A stretch of DNA of 64,000 bases from Jatrophihabitans sp964252635 (GTDB lineage: Bacteria; Actinomycetota; Actinomycetes; Mycobacteriales; Jatrophihabitantaceae), in contig NZ_CAXUNP010000011.1 of assembly GCF_964252635.1 (NCBI RefSeq), forward strand, positions 1-64,000, written 5' to 3'. The notes beneath the pieces were generated by a model, which was given only the letters and a program-made list of their open reading frames with translations, made no database searches and had not been told where the DNA came from. How positions within the stretch are numbered: the stretch's first letter is position 1; every line of letters begins with the position of its first letter. Both the position numbers and the translations under genes were made by a program. Shown here piece by piece: positions 43,817 through 52,083 of this stretch.

Positions 43817-44980
43817 GTGTCCGACCCCGGCAACGCGCCCACCCTGGGTGAGGTGAAAGCCGTCCTGGACGGCTGGTTCGACCCGCGCTGGGCCGAGTCG
43901 TGGGACGCCGTGGGTCTGGTCTGCGGAGATCCCGCCGAGCGCGTCGACCGCATCCTGCTCGCGGTCGACGCAGTACCGGCGACCGTCGCCGAGGCGGTCG
44001 ACAACCGCGCCGGGCTATTGCTCACCCATCACCCGTTGCTGCTCGGCGGCGTCCACGGGGTGCCCGCCGACGACCCCAAGGGCGGCCTGGTCCACCGGAT
44101 GATCCGCGGTCGGGTCGCGCACCTCGTCGCGCACACCAACGCCGACGTCGCCGACCCGGGCGTCTCGGACGCGCTGGCCGATCGCCTCGGGCTCACCGAC
44201 CTCCGTCCGCTCGACGCTCAGGACGAACAGGTCGTCGACAAGCTCGTCGTCTTCGTCCCGCACGCCGACGCCGAGGCGGTGACGGACGCGCTCGCCGCGG
44301 CCGGGGCGGGCCGGCTCGGCGACTACGAGCGGTGCGCGTGGACGACCCGGGGCGAGGGCACGTTCCGGCCGCTGCCCGGCGCGAGCCCCGCCGTCGGTTC
44401 GATCGACGAGCTCACGCGCGTCCCGGAGACGCGCATCGAGATGGTGGTGCCCAGGACGGTCCGGGCCGACGTCGTGGCCGCCCTGCGCGCCGCGCACCCG
44501 TACGAGGAACCGGCGTTCGACCTGCTGGCCCAGGCGCCGCTGCCGTCACGACGCGGCACCGGGCGCCTCGGCGAGCTGCGCGACGCGACCGCGCTCTCCG
44601 CGTTCACCGAGCAGGTGGCGGCCGCGCTGCCGGCGACCGCGTGGGGCGTGCGGGCGGCGGGCGACCCCGAGCGGCCCGTCCGCACGGTGGCCGTGTGCGG
44701 CGGGTCCGGTGGCTCGCTGGCCGACGAGGCCCGCCGCCGCGGCGCCGACGCGTTCGTCACGGCCGACCTGCGTCACCACCCAGTCGTCGAGGCCGTCACA
44801 GAACGCGGCCCCGGCACGATGGCGCTGGTCGACGCCGCCCACTGGGCCACGGAGGCGCCGTGGCTCGACGCCGTCGCCGTGCGCCTGCGCGAACACTTCG
44901 GCACTACGGTGGACGTGCGGGTGTCGCGGCTCGTCACCGACCCGTGGACGGTGCACGCCCCGTCGCGTCCGACCCCCTGA
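43817..44980 (+). CDS. Nif3-like dinuclear metal centre protein
   Basis: The 387-residue product has the Nif3/YbgI fold: WDAVGLVCGDP, LLTHHPLLLGGVHGVPADDP, AHTNADVAD and the C-terminal DAFVTADLRHHPVVEAVTER and LVDAAHWATE. These provide the His/Asp ligands of a two-metal site. A central insert (about 140-240, KLVVFVPHADAEAVTDALAA) is the PII-like domain of longer members. The exact reaction is not settled; the group is sometimes named GTP cyclohydrolase 1 type 2. The GTG start is divergent from the PLDc_N gene. Confidence 0.9.
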   Translation: MSDPGNAPTLGEVKAVLDGWFDPRWAESWDAVGLVCGDPAERVDRILLAVDAVPATVAEAVDNRAGLLLTHHPLLLGGVHGVPADDPKGGLVHRMIRGRVAHLVAHTNADVADPGVSDALADRLGLTDLRPLDAQDEQVVDKLVVFVPHADAEAVTDALAAAGAGRLGDYERCAWTTRGEGTFRPLPGASPAVGSIDELTRVPETRIEMVVPRTVRADVVAALRAAHPYEEPAFDLLAQAPLPSRRGTGRLGELRDATALSAFTEQVAAALPATAWGVRAAGDPERPVRTVAVCGGSGGSLADEARRRGADAFVTADLRHHPVVEAVTERGPGTMALVDAAHWATEAPWLDAVAVRLREHFGTTVDVRVSRLVTDPWTVHAPSRPTP

Positions 44981-45012
44981 TCCCGACCGCACGCCGAGGA
45001 GCCCGACCGCAC

Positions 45013-45750
45013 GTGAACGCCGATCCCGCCGACCAGCTCCGTCTGCTCGACCTGCAGGCCGCCGACACCGCGCTGGCCCAGCTCGCGCACCGCCGACGCA
45101 CGCTGCCCGAACTCGCGCAGCTCGCCGCGAAGGAGAAGGACGCGGCCGAGGTCAACAACCGGGTGATCGACGCGCAGACCCTCGTGGCCGACATCGAGCT
45201 CGAGCAGCGGCGGCTGGAGAACGACGTGGACACCGTGCGCACGCGGGCGGCGAAGGACGACGCCCGGCTGCAGTCGGGCGGCCTGCCGTCGCGCGAGCTC
45301 GAGGGCCTGCAGCACGAGATCGCGTCGTTGGCCCGTCGCCAGTCCTCGCTCGAGGACGACCTGCTCGACGTCATGGAGCGTGCCGAGCAGGCCGGGGCCA
45401 CGCTGGGCGTGGCGACCTCTGACGAGCAGGCCGTCCGCGCCGAGGTCAGCGAGCTGCAGGTCCGTCGGGACAGCTCGTTCGGTGAGATCGACGACGCGAT
45501 CGGCCAGCGCGAACCGCAGCGCGCGGCCATCGCGAGCGCCCTGCCCCCCGACCTGCTCGCGCTGTACGAGAAGTCCCGCGCCAGCGGTGGGCACGGTGCG
45601 GCCATGCTGCGGCAGCGCCGGTGCGAGGGCTGCCGCATCGAGCTGTCGGGCAGCGAGGTGTCGGCCCTGCGCGCGGCCGCGCCCGCCGCGGTGGTGCGCT
45701 GCGAGAACTGTCGCGCCATCCTGGTCCGCACGTCGGAGTCCGGACTCTGA
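45013..45750 (+). CDS. Coiled-coil zinc ribbon protein
   Basis: A 245-residue protein: residues 1-185 form a long antiparallel coiled coil (QLRLLDLQAADTALAQLAHR onwards), followed by a C4 zinc ribbon (CEGCRIEL and CENCRAIL). It is the usual neighbour of Nif3 and RNase HI genes in actinomycetes. Its role is unknown; nucleic acid binding is a guess. The start is GTG, 32 bp after nif3. Its TGA overlaps the likely CTG start of the next gene. Confidence 0.88.
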   Translation: MNADPADQLRLLDLQAADTALAQLAHRRRTLPELAQLAAKEKDAAEVNNRVIDAQTLVADIELEQRRLENDVDTVRTRAAKDDARLQSGGLPSRELEGLQHEIASLARRQSSLEDDLLDVMERAEQAGATLGVATSDEQAVRAEVSELQVRRDSSFGEIDDAIGQREPQRAAIASALPPDLLALYEKSRASGGHGAAMLRQRRCEGCRIELSGSEVSALRAAAPAAVVRCENCRAILVRTSESGL

Positions 45751-46829
45751 CCACCCACGTCGTCGTCGAGGCCGACGGCGGGTCGCGCGGCAACCCGGGC
45801 CCGGCCGGTTACGGCGCGGCCGTGCTCGACCCCGCGACCGGCGCGGTGCTCGCCGAGCGCAACGACGGCATCGGCGTCGAGACCAACAACGTCGCCGAGT
45901 ACCGCGGCCTGATCGCCGGGCTGGACGCGGCGCGGGAGCTGGGCGCGACGCACGTCGCCGTGCGAATGGACTCCAAGCTGGTCGTCGAGCAGATGTCCGG
46001 GCGCTGGCAGGTGAAGCACCCGGCCATGAAACCGCTGCAACGTCAGGCGGCCGAGCTCGCCCGCACCTTCGACGCCGTCGACTACACCTGGATTCCGCGC
46101 GCCGAGAACGCGCACGCCGACCGGTTGGCCAACGAGGCGATGGACCGCGCGGCCGGCATCGAACGACCGTCGCGCGCTGCGTCCGCAGCACCTCCTGCGT
46201 CCGGGTCCTGGACGCCACCCACCGGCCCGGCGACCCGGGTGCTGCTCGTCCGGCACGGCGCCACCGTCCACTCGGCCGAACGGCGCTTCTCCGGCCGCAA
46301 CGACCTGCCCCTGAACGACGTCGGAACGGCCCAGGCCGTCGCGCTGGCCACGCGGGACTTCGGCGACGTCGACGTCGTGCTGGCCTCGCCGCTGCGCCGG
46401 GCGCGGCAGACGGCCGAGGCCATCGCGGCCCCGCGCGGGCTGGACGTGCAGGTCGTCGACGATCTCGTGGAGCTGGACTTCGGGACGTTCGAGGGGCTCA
46501 GCATGGCCGAGGCCCGGGCCGCCGACCCCGACGGCCTCGCGGCATGGCTCGGGTCGCCCGACGTCGCACCGCCGGGTGGCGAGTCGTTCGCCGCGCTGGC
46601 GCGCCGGGTGCGTCGTGCCCGCGACACGATCGTCGCCGAGCGCGCGGGCCAGACCGTTCTGCTCGTCTCGCACGTGACGCCCATCAAGACGCTCGTCCGC
46701 CTGGCCGTCGACGCGCCCCCGTCGGCGATGATGCGCATCCACCTCGACACCGCGAGCGTGTCCCGCATCGACTACGTGGGTGTGCACTCCGTCTCGCTGC
46801 GGCTGTTCAACGACACCAGCCACCTCTGA
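45747..46829 (+). CDS. Bifunctional RNase HI/acid phosphatase
   Basis: The first 140 residues are RNase HI (VEADGGSRGNPGPAGYGAAV, NNVAEYRGL, MDSKLVVEQMSGRWQVKHP, ENAHADRLAN; acidic residues complete). After a Pro-rich linker comes a histidine phosphatase domain (LLVRHGATVHS, LASPLRRARQTAEAI, LLVSHVTPIKT). The mycobacterial homologue degrades RNA-DNA hybrids and dephosphorylates alpha-ribazole phosphate. No ATG, GTG or TTG exists near the conserved N-terminus; the frame seems to start at CTG 45747, overlapping the upstream TGA as CTGA. An ATG at 45621 would overlap the neighbour by 130 bp. Confidence 0.87.
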   Translation: MTTHVVVEADGGSRGNPGPAGYGAAVLDPATGAVLAERNDGIGVETNNVAEYRGLIAGLDAARELGATHVAVRMDSKLVVEQMSGRWQVKHPAMKPLQRQAAELARTFDAVDYTWIPRAENAHADRLANEAMDRAAGIERPSRAASAAPPASGSWTPPTGPATRVLLVRHGATVHSAERRFSGRNDLPLNDVGTAQAVALATRDFGDVDVVLASPLRRARQTAEAIAAPRGLDVQVVDDLVELDFGTFEGLSMAEARAADPDGLAAWLGSPDVAPPGGESFAALARRVRRARDTIVAERAGQTVLLVSHVTPIKTLVRLAVDAPPSAMMRIHLDTASVSRIDYVGVHSVSLRLFNDTSHL

Positions 46830-46870
46830 CGCGCCGATCACCTGGGCGTCAGCAGGAGCGGAACGACGGG

Positions 46871-48109
46871 TCATACGCCGATGGTGCGCACTCCGAGCCA
46901 CAGTGCGGTGGCGGCGAGGACGAGCAGCAGAGGGACGGTGAGCAGCCCGAGGCGATGGAACTGCGCGGCGCTCGGCTTCTCCTCGGCCGGCAGCAGCCGC
47001 CGCCAGAGCAACGTGGCCAGCGACCCGGGGTAGGTCGCGTTGGGTCCGATGTTGACGCCGATCAGGACCGCGAGCACCAGTGCCGGTTGCCCGTGCACGA
47101 TCGGGATCAGGGCCAGCGTGGCCGGCAGGTTGTTCACCAGGTTGGCCAGCGCCGCCGCCACCGTGGCCAGGCCCAGCAGCGCGAGCCACGAGCTGCCGGA
47201 CGGGACGAGGTGCTGCAGCCCGCCGGACAGGCCGTGCCGCGTCACGCCGTCCACGATCACCGCGAGGGCCAGGACGAACACGCAGAAACCCGGTGACGCC
47301 TCTGTGACCAGCTGCAGCGGCTTGATCGAGCGGGCATGCGGCACGAGGAGTGCGACGCATCCGACGAGGGCGGCCCAGGCCGGCGCGACGTCGATCGAGG
47401 ACGTGACGACGAACAGCGCCACCGTCACGACCAGCACGACCAGCGCGTAGCGCGGGGGAGAGGGGACCTCGGTGGCGCGGGAACCGGTACCGCGCAGGTC
47501 GCGGCGGAAGAACGTGCGCAACCCGCCCCACTCCGCGACGCACACCAGCACCCACGGCAGCAGCATCAGCGCCGTGAAGTGCCCGAACGACAGGCCCGAC
47601 GCCGTGAAGGCGAGCAGGTTGGTCAAGTTCGAGACGGGCAGCAGCAGCGATCCGCTGTTGGCCAGGCGGGTGCAGGCGTACAGGTGCGGGCGGGCCGGCA
47701 CGCGCAACCGGGCCGTCGTCGTGAGCACGACCGGGGTGAGCAGCACAACCGTCGCGTCGAGGGTGAGAGTGGCGGTGACGCCGGCGGCCAGCATCACGAC
47801 CAGGACGAGGAGTCGGCGCGGGTCGCCCTTCGACGCCGACGCGGCCACGGCACCGAGGTAGTCGAACACGCCGGCCTCGGCGCAGAGATGTCCGAAGACC
47901 AGGATGGCGGCGAGGAAGCCGACCGTCGGGCCGATCTCCCGCAGCGCGTGCAGGGCCGCGTGCCACGGGACGATCCCGAGCGCCACGACGAGCACGGCCG
48001 CGGGCACGGCCACGACGCTCTCGCTCAGACCGCGGGGGCGCGCCACCGCGAAGGCCAGCGAGGCGGCGAGCAGGATCAGTGCCACGACCTCTGCTGCGAC
48101 GCCGTGCAC
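46871..48109 (-). CDS. ArsB/SLC13-type anion permease
   Basis: A 412-residue membrane protein with about 11 helices. It resembles the ArsB/NhaD (ion transporter) superfamily: ALREIGPTVGFLAAILVFGH, LTLDATVVLLTPVVL, NSGSLLLPVSNLTNLLAF and NLVNNLPATLALIPI. The duplicated helical-hairpin motifs SNLTN and NNLPA are typical of substrate sites. The substrate (arsenite, dicarboxylate, other) is not evident, and no arsR or arsC is nearby. It converges with the RNase HI gene. Confidence 0.83.
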   Translation of the reverse strand: MHGVAAEVVALILLAASLAFAVARPRGLSESVVAVPAAVLVVALGIVPWHAALHALREIGPTVGFLAAILVFGHLCAEAGVFDYLGAVAASASKGDPRRLLVLVVMLAAGVTATLTLDATVVLLTPVVLTTTARLRVPARPHLYACTRLANSGSLLLPVSNLTNLLAFTASGLSFGHFTALMLLPWVLVCVAEWGGLRTFFRRDLRGTGSRATEVPSPPRYALVVLVVTVALFVVTSSIDVAPAWAALVGCVALLVPHARSIKPLQLVTEASPGFCVFVLALAVIVDGVTRHGLSGGLQHLVPSGSSWLALLGLATVAAALANLVNNLPATLALIPIVHGQPALVLAVLIGVNIGPNATYPGSLATLLWRRLLPAEEKPSAAQFHRLGLLTVPLLLVLAATALWLGVRTIGV

Positions 48110-48123
48110 GGCTGGAGCCTAGA

Positions 48124-48639
48124 TCAGAGCAGTTCGACACCTTCGAACTGACCGAGCACCTCGCGGTAGAGCTCGACACCCATGCCGTTCGGGTCGCGCA
48201 GGTACAGGCTGTCGTCGGCGCCGCGGTCGGGGCCCAGGTAGTCGATGCCCGCGTCGTCGAGCTTGGCCCGGGCGGCGTCGAACTGCTCGGAGGAGACGGA
48301 CAACGCGAGGTGTTGCAACGCGCCGATCGTCTCCCGGTACGGCTCGAGGTCCAGCCCCGGGAAGTCGAAGAACCCGAGCAGGTTGTCGTTGCCGAGGTCG
48401 AAGAAGAAGTGGCTGGAGCCGGCGTAGTCACGGTTCTCGACCAGCTCGACCAGGGGCATGCCGAGGAAGCCCTGGTAGAAGCGGATGGTCTCCTCGACGT
48501 CGCGGCAGACGAACGCCGCGTGGTGGATGCCGTGGGTCGTCGTTGCGGGCCGCTCACCGCGAGGACGCAGGTAGGTCGTGCGTAGCTGACGACGACGTTC
48601 GCGCACGGCCTCGAGTTCGGAACCGGTGGGTTCGGGCAT
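48124..48639 (-). CDS. VOC-family metalloprotein (glyoxalase/dioxygenase fold)
   Basis: The 171-residue protein contains two beta-alpha-beta-beta-beta units with probable metal ligands in HGIHHAAFVCRD, ALQHLALSVSS and GVELYRE (His, His, Glu). It could be a glyoxalase, dioxygenase or resistance protein; the substrate is unknown. The 35 N-terminal residues are charged and helical. It ends 14 bp upstream of the permease start on the same strand. Confidence 0.83.
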   Translation of the reverse strand: MPEPTGSELEAVRERRRQLRTTYLRPRGERPATTTHGIHHAAFVCRDVEETIRFYQGFLGMPLVELVENRDYAGSSHFFFDLGNDNLLGFFDFPGLDLEPYRETIGALQHLALSVSSEQFDAARAKLDDAGIDYLGPDRGADDSLYLRDPNGMGVELYREVLGQFEGVELL

Positions 48640-48704
48640 GGCGTGAGCGTAGGCCGTCGGCCCGATCGGCGAGAACTCTCGACGCGGGCGCTAGGCTGTC
48701 GGGC

Positions 48705-49117
48705 GCGGCGGACGAGCCGACCGGACGGCCGCGTCGCACCCGCAGGGGTGCGCCGAGGAAAGTCCGGACTCCACAGGGCAGGGTGGTTGCCAACGGCAAC
48801 CCGGGGCGACCCGCGGGACAGTGCCACAGAAAACAGACCGCCGGCACCTGGTTCGCCAGGAGCCGGTAAGGGTGAAACGGCGGTGTAAGAGACCACCAGC
48901 GTTGCGGGTGACCGCAGCGGCTCGGTAAACCCCACCCGGAGCAAGGTCAAGAACGGGCCGGTCCGCCGGCCCGGCGCAGGCGTTCGAGGGCGGCCCGCCC
49001 GAGCCTGCGGGTAGACCGCTCGAGCCTGCCGGCAACGGCAGGCCTAGATGGATGGCCGTCACCGTTGTCGTTCGACAGCGGAACAGGATCCGGCTTACAG
49101 GTCGACTCGTCCGTCGC
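48705..49117 (+). ncRNA. rnpB: RNase P RNA (class A)
   Basis: Conserved elements appear in order: GAGGAAAGTCCGGACTCC, GGGCAGGGTGGTTGCC, ACAGTGCCACAGAAAACAGA, GGTAAGGGTGAAACGGCG, GTAAGAGACCACCAGC, AGATGGATGGCCGTC and CCGGCTTACAGGTCGACTC. The ends pair as P1 (GGCGGACGAGCCGACC with GGTCGACTCGTCCGTCGCC). It processes tRNA 5' ends with RnpA. A -10-like TAGGCT (48692) fits a start near 48705. The 3' end abuts the integrase side of the prophage. Confidence 0.96.
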
Positions 49118-49267
49118 CCGGCCCCGAGAATGCGGGCTGGGCCCCGTAAGTGCTGGGCTGCAGCATGGTGAGCCGTGGGGCCGTGCAGGGGCAGATGGGG
49201 AGTGAATGACGGCCAAATACGGCCATCTGAGCACCGGTGACGGCCAAATGACGGCCACGCGCAGGCG
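49085..49267. other. Probable attachment site and integrase arm sites
   Basis: The rnpB 3' end is followed by 150 bp without a gene and then by an integrase that points towards it. This is the usual layout of an element inserted at the end of an RNA gene. Within the gap TGACGGCCAAAT occurs at 49207 and 49238 and shorter ACGGCCA copies at 49218 and 49250, which look like integrase arm-type sites. The crossover core cannot be set because the other end of the element is outside the window. Confidence 0.55.
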
Positions 49268-50374
49268 TCATTCCGGGGTTTCGTCGAACGCTCGGTCGAC
49301 CGCGTCGCGGGTGCCCTCGTCGGCCGCATGCCACAGGTGGACGTAGGTGCGGAGCGTCTCCTCGAGCGTCGCGTGCCCCAGCCGCTCCTGCACCTCCCGG
49401 GGGGACCGGCCAGCCGCGATCAGCAGCGACGCGTAGAAGTGGCGAAGCTGGTGCAGCCCCTCACCCCGGGTGAGGCCCATCGCTTCGGCGGGGCCGCCGC
49501 CGGCCGCCGGCCGCCACGCCTTCCCCCACACGGTCCGGGTCAGCGGGGTGCCGCGCGCGGTCCGAAAGACGAGTTCGCCCGGCTCGGCCGGGTAGTCGGC
49601 GAGGTGCTTGCCGAGCGCGTCGACGACGTGCCGGGGCAGCGGCACAGTGCGGACCCCGGCGCGGGACTTCGGCGGCCCGAACACCGGCTCGGGCCCGCGA
49701 CGTCCGGTCAGCTGCCGGTTCACCCGCACGGTCGCCGCCTCGAGGTCGACCCGGTCGCGGGTGAGCCCCCACGCCTCGGACGCACGGACGCCGGTCCCGG
49801 CGACGAGCGTGATCAGCGCCCGGTACCGGTCGGGTGTCGCGCGTTCGCCGGCGCGGACCTGCCCGACGGTGAGGGGCACGATCTCCTCGCTGACCACCTC
49901 TGGCGCCTTCACCCCGTCGAACGGCGACCCGGTGAGGATCCGGTCCCGGATGGCGTCGAGGAACGCCCCGGCGACCTGGCCGCGGACACCCTTCACCGTG
50001 CTGGGGGAGTAGCCGGCGCGCAGCAGGTCCGCCTGCCACGTCCGCACCGTCGACGGCATCACGGACGCGAGCGGTGTCGCCCCCAGGTAGGGGTAGACCA
50101 TGGTCCGGAACCGGGTGCGGGTCGACGCGGCCGTCCCTGGCCGGTGATGCGCCTGCTGCTCCCGCCACGCCTCGAGGTACGCCTCAACGGTCTGCTGCCC
50201 CGCCGCCGGATCCACGTACGTGCTCGAGCGCACCTGGTGCCGCACCGACGTCGAGAAGTCCTCCGCCTCCGCCTTCCGCGCGAAACTCCGCGACCGCTCA
50301 ACACCCGCCGGGTCGACATATCGGACCCGGTAAGAGACGCCACGCTTCCCCCGCCGACGCTGAATATGCGGCAT
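49268..50374 (-). CDS. int: Tyrosine-type phage integrase
   Basis: The 368-residue recombinase has an N-terminal arm-binding domain (GVSYRVRYVDPAGVERSRSF), a SAM-like core-binding domain (about 65-160) and a catalytic domain. Catalytic residues are Arg in GTGVRASEAWGLTRDR, HQLRHFYASLLIAAG (His, Arg), LGHATLEETLRTYVHL (His, Tyr). All are intact. It would insert and, with an excisionase, excise the element; rnpB is the likely target. It is transcribed towards rnpB. Confidence 0.94.
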   Translation of the reverse strand: MPHIQRRRGKRGVSYRVRYVDPAGVERSRSFARKAEAEDFSTSVRHQVRSSTYVDPAAGQQTVEAYLEAWREQQAHHRPGTAASTRTRFRTMVYPYLGATPLASVMPSTVRTWQADLLRAGYSPSTVKGVRGQVAGAFLDAIRDRILTGSPFDGVKAPEVVSEEIVPLTVGQVRAGERATPDRYRALITLVAGTGVRASEAWGLTRDRVDLEAATVRVNRQLTGRRGPEPVFGPPKSRAGVRTVPLPRHVVDALGKHLADYPAEPGELVFRTARGTPLTRTVWGKAWRPAAGGGPAEAMGLTRGEGLHQLRHFYASLLIAAGRSPREVQERLGHATLEETLRTYVHLWHAADEGTRDAVDRAFDETPE

Positions 50375-50376
50375 GG

Positions 50377-50856
50377 CTAGTTGAAGTCGCCAGTCGCGAT
50401 TGTGGCGATTCCTGCTGCGATGTCGCCTACCGTGTCAACCCGCGGCTGGCATGCATTCGTTACGTCGCCGACGAACGAGCGGGCGTAGTCGTCGGACTTG
50501 TCCTTCGCATCCAGGCGTCGAATCATTTCCTGCGACATGGCGAACCGTTGCGCGCCGGTCATGTCGTCGTCCCACTGCACACACGTCGTGTTCGTAATCG
50601 AGGTTCGCCACCCCGCATATCCGCCGTCACCCGAGGTCGACTTGTCTGAAGACTTCCCTACGAGATACAAGATGATCACGATGGCGACCAGCGCGACGGC
50701 CACAAGAGGGTTGCGATAGGCGTGCCGAGGTTTCGCCGCTGCAGCGCTGTCGCCGCCAGCAGTCGGAGCGGATGCACTCTGCTGTGCTCGGTGCACCGAG
50801 CACAACTGACCCTCGACCGTTACGGGAACCGGACAGCCCTCGCGCGCACATTTCAT
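50377..50856 (-). CDS. Prophage membrane protein with N-terminal zinc-finger-like motif
   Basis: A 159-residue protein without a family I recognise. It starts with MKCAREGCPVPV and a later LCSVHRAQ, a Cys2-Cys-His pattern that may bind zinc. One membrane helix (about 50-68, NPLVAVALVAIVIILYLVG) is followed by an external domain of about 90 residues with two cysteines. It lies between integrase and a lipoprotein gene in the lysogeny block and has lower GC than its surroundings. Expression from the prophage state is plausible. Confidence 0.65.
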   Translation of the reverse strand: MKCAREGCPVPVTVEGQLCSVHRAQQSASAPTAGGDSAAAAKPRHAYRNPLVAVALVAIVIILYLVGKSSDKSTSGDGGYAGWRTSITNTTCVQWDDDMTGAQRFAMSQEMIRRLDAKDKSDDYARSFVGDVTNACQPRVDTVGDIAAGIATIATGDFN

Positions 50857-50894
50857 GTCACTGTTCCTCGTTCGGTTGTACACATACGGCGCTC

Positions 50895-51221
50895 TTAGCA
50901 GTAGTGCGTGGAGTGCACGACGGTCAGCAAGCGGTTGACGTACCACATCAGCGCGGCCGAGGGCGGGGGCCCGGACGACAGTCCGTTGACGCCGTTGACT
51001 GCTGCCGCCGAGTCGTCAAACAGCTTCTTACGAGCCGCGCTCGCTGAGTTGCCGCATGCGACGTCGGCGTCGGACACGATGTCATCGTCGGGCGTGTTCG
51101 GCGTGATCTTGTGCATCTGGTGCAGCATCTTGGATTTGGTCGACTCCGAGCTGCAGCCAGCGGCCGGAACAATTGCTAGCAGCGCGACCAGCATGCCGAC
51201 AGCGCCGCGTCTAAGTCTCAC
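50895..51221 (-). CDS. Prophage lipoprotein, DUF732-like
   Basis: The 108-residue product has a short basic N-terminus, a hydrophobic segment and a lipobox PAAGCSS at about Cys22. The rest, with TPDDDIVSDADVACGNSASA and YVNRLLTVVHSTHYC, resembles the small helical DUF732 domain common in mycobacterial secreted proteins (two Cys, late Tyr-Cys end). The GTG start overlaps the stop of the ImmA-type gene (GTGA), so it is expressed with the immunity genes. A role at the lysogen's surface is possible. Confidence 0.65.
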   Translation of the reverse strand: MRLRRGAVGMLVALLAIVPAAGCSSESTKSKMLHQMHKITPNTPDDDIVSDADVACGNSASAARKKLFDDSAAAVNGVNGLSSGPPPSAALMWYVNRLLTVVHSTHYC

Positions 51222-51658
51222 GCCGCCGCCTCTTTCATACTCACGGCGCGCCATGTCAGCGCGCGTTCCCACGGCGCCATCCAGCGCCACCGCAGCTTCA
51301 GGAACGTGGGGGTGACATCGAGCTCGGCTGCGACCTCGCGGCCGTCTTGCGCCCACCGCACCACCTCGGCGAGCTGGTGGGCGTCAACGAGCCGTCGTGC
51401 GGCTAGCTTGTCCGCCGCGGATTCCATGCGTGACTCGAACCAGCAGACGCTGGTGCCGGTGTCGCCGGCGTCCATGTGGGCCAGCTCGTGCGCGAGGGCG
51501 CACCGCCGTTCCGCCTTGCTGATCGACTCGTCGACGAGGATCACGTCGGTCGACGGGCACCAGGCGGCGTGCAGAGGCGCGATCGGGTGCCACTCGATGT
51601 GGACGAGCGGGTAGCGGCGTGCCGCGTCGAGCCAGGGGTTGTACCGGTCATCGCTCAT
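51218..51658 (-). CDS. ImmA/IrrE-type metallopeptidase
   Basis: The 146-residue protein has the zinc motif ALAHELAHMDAGD and a downstream SRMESAADKLAARRL with the third ligand Glu. ImmA-type proteases cleave phage or ICE repressors and so trigger induction. It overlaps the end of the repressor gene by 11 bp, matching the known immR-immA pairing. The ATG start encodes MSDDRYNPWLDAARR. Confidence 0.88.
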   Translation of the reverse strand: MSDDRYNPWLDAARRYPLVHIEWHPIAPLHAAWCPSTDVILVDESISKAERRCALAHELAHMDAGDTGTSVCWFESRMESAADKLAARRLVDAHQLAEVVRWAQDGREVAAELDVTPTFLKLRWRWMAPWERALTWRAVSMKEAAA

Positions 51659-52061
51659 CGTCCAGTCGCCTCCGTATCGCGCGTGCCGTCTGGAGGGCAC
51701 TCAGTTTCGCTGCGGCTATCACCTCGGCTCGTTCTGCCGCCCCAAGCCCCTCGAGGGCCTCGGCTGGCAGCGACGCGAGCACGGCGTCATCTTGCGGCGC
51801 GTCACCGACAGTTTCCGTGTCGTCCTGTCGCGGGTCGTCTCCGCGCACGATGAGGTCGATGCTTTCGGACGTCCAGCTGAGAGCTCGGGCGAGCTTGCTG
51901 CGTGTGGCGGATTGGGGCCAGCGGCTGCCGTTCAGAAAGTCGCCAACCGTGCCGACGTCCACCGCTGCGTTGCGTGCGAGGTCGCTGGTGTTCCAGTCGA
52001 ATGCGCTCATCTGGGCCGCGACCGCCTGTCGGGCACGGTCGCGACCCGAGGACTCGGTCAT
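51648..52061 (-). CDS. Phage-type repressor (XRE family)
   Basis: A 137-residue protein with an N-terminal helix-turn-helix (WNTSDLARNAAVDVGTVGDF, then LNGSRWPQSATRSKLARAL) and an acidic linker. The C-terminal helices have LPAEALEGLGAAERAEVIAA. It is divergent from the Cro-like gene and coupled to ImmA, so it is the likely lysogeny repressor and ImmA substrate. The ATG at 52061 is preferred; an upstream extension to 52250 would run through the operator region. Confidence 0.85.
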   Translation of the reverse strand: MTESSGRDRARQAVAAQMSAFDWNTSDLARNAAVDVGTVGDFLNGSRWPQSATRSKLARALSWTSESIDLIVRGDDPRQDDTETVGDAPQDDAVLASLPAEALEGLGAAERAEVIAAAKLSALQTARAIRRRLDDER

Positions 52062-52083
52062 GGTGGCGATCTCGCTCTCATGG

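Noticed and set aside
44934..48950. Very long open frame on the minus strand (over 1,300 codons)
   Set aside because: It runs antisense to clear genes (zinc ribbon, RNase HI) and through permease, VOC and rnpB; the residues are Arg/Pro/Gly-rich low complexity, typical of an antisense frame in GC-rich DNA.
48554..49334. Open frames on the minus strand over the rnpB gene
   Set aside because: The region is a full RNase P RNA with all conserved blocks; the frames have no motif.
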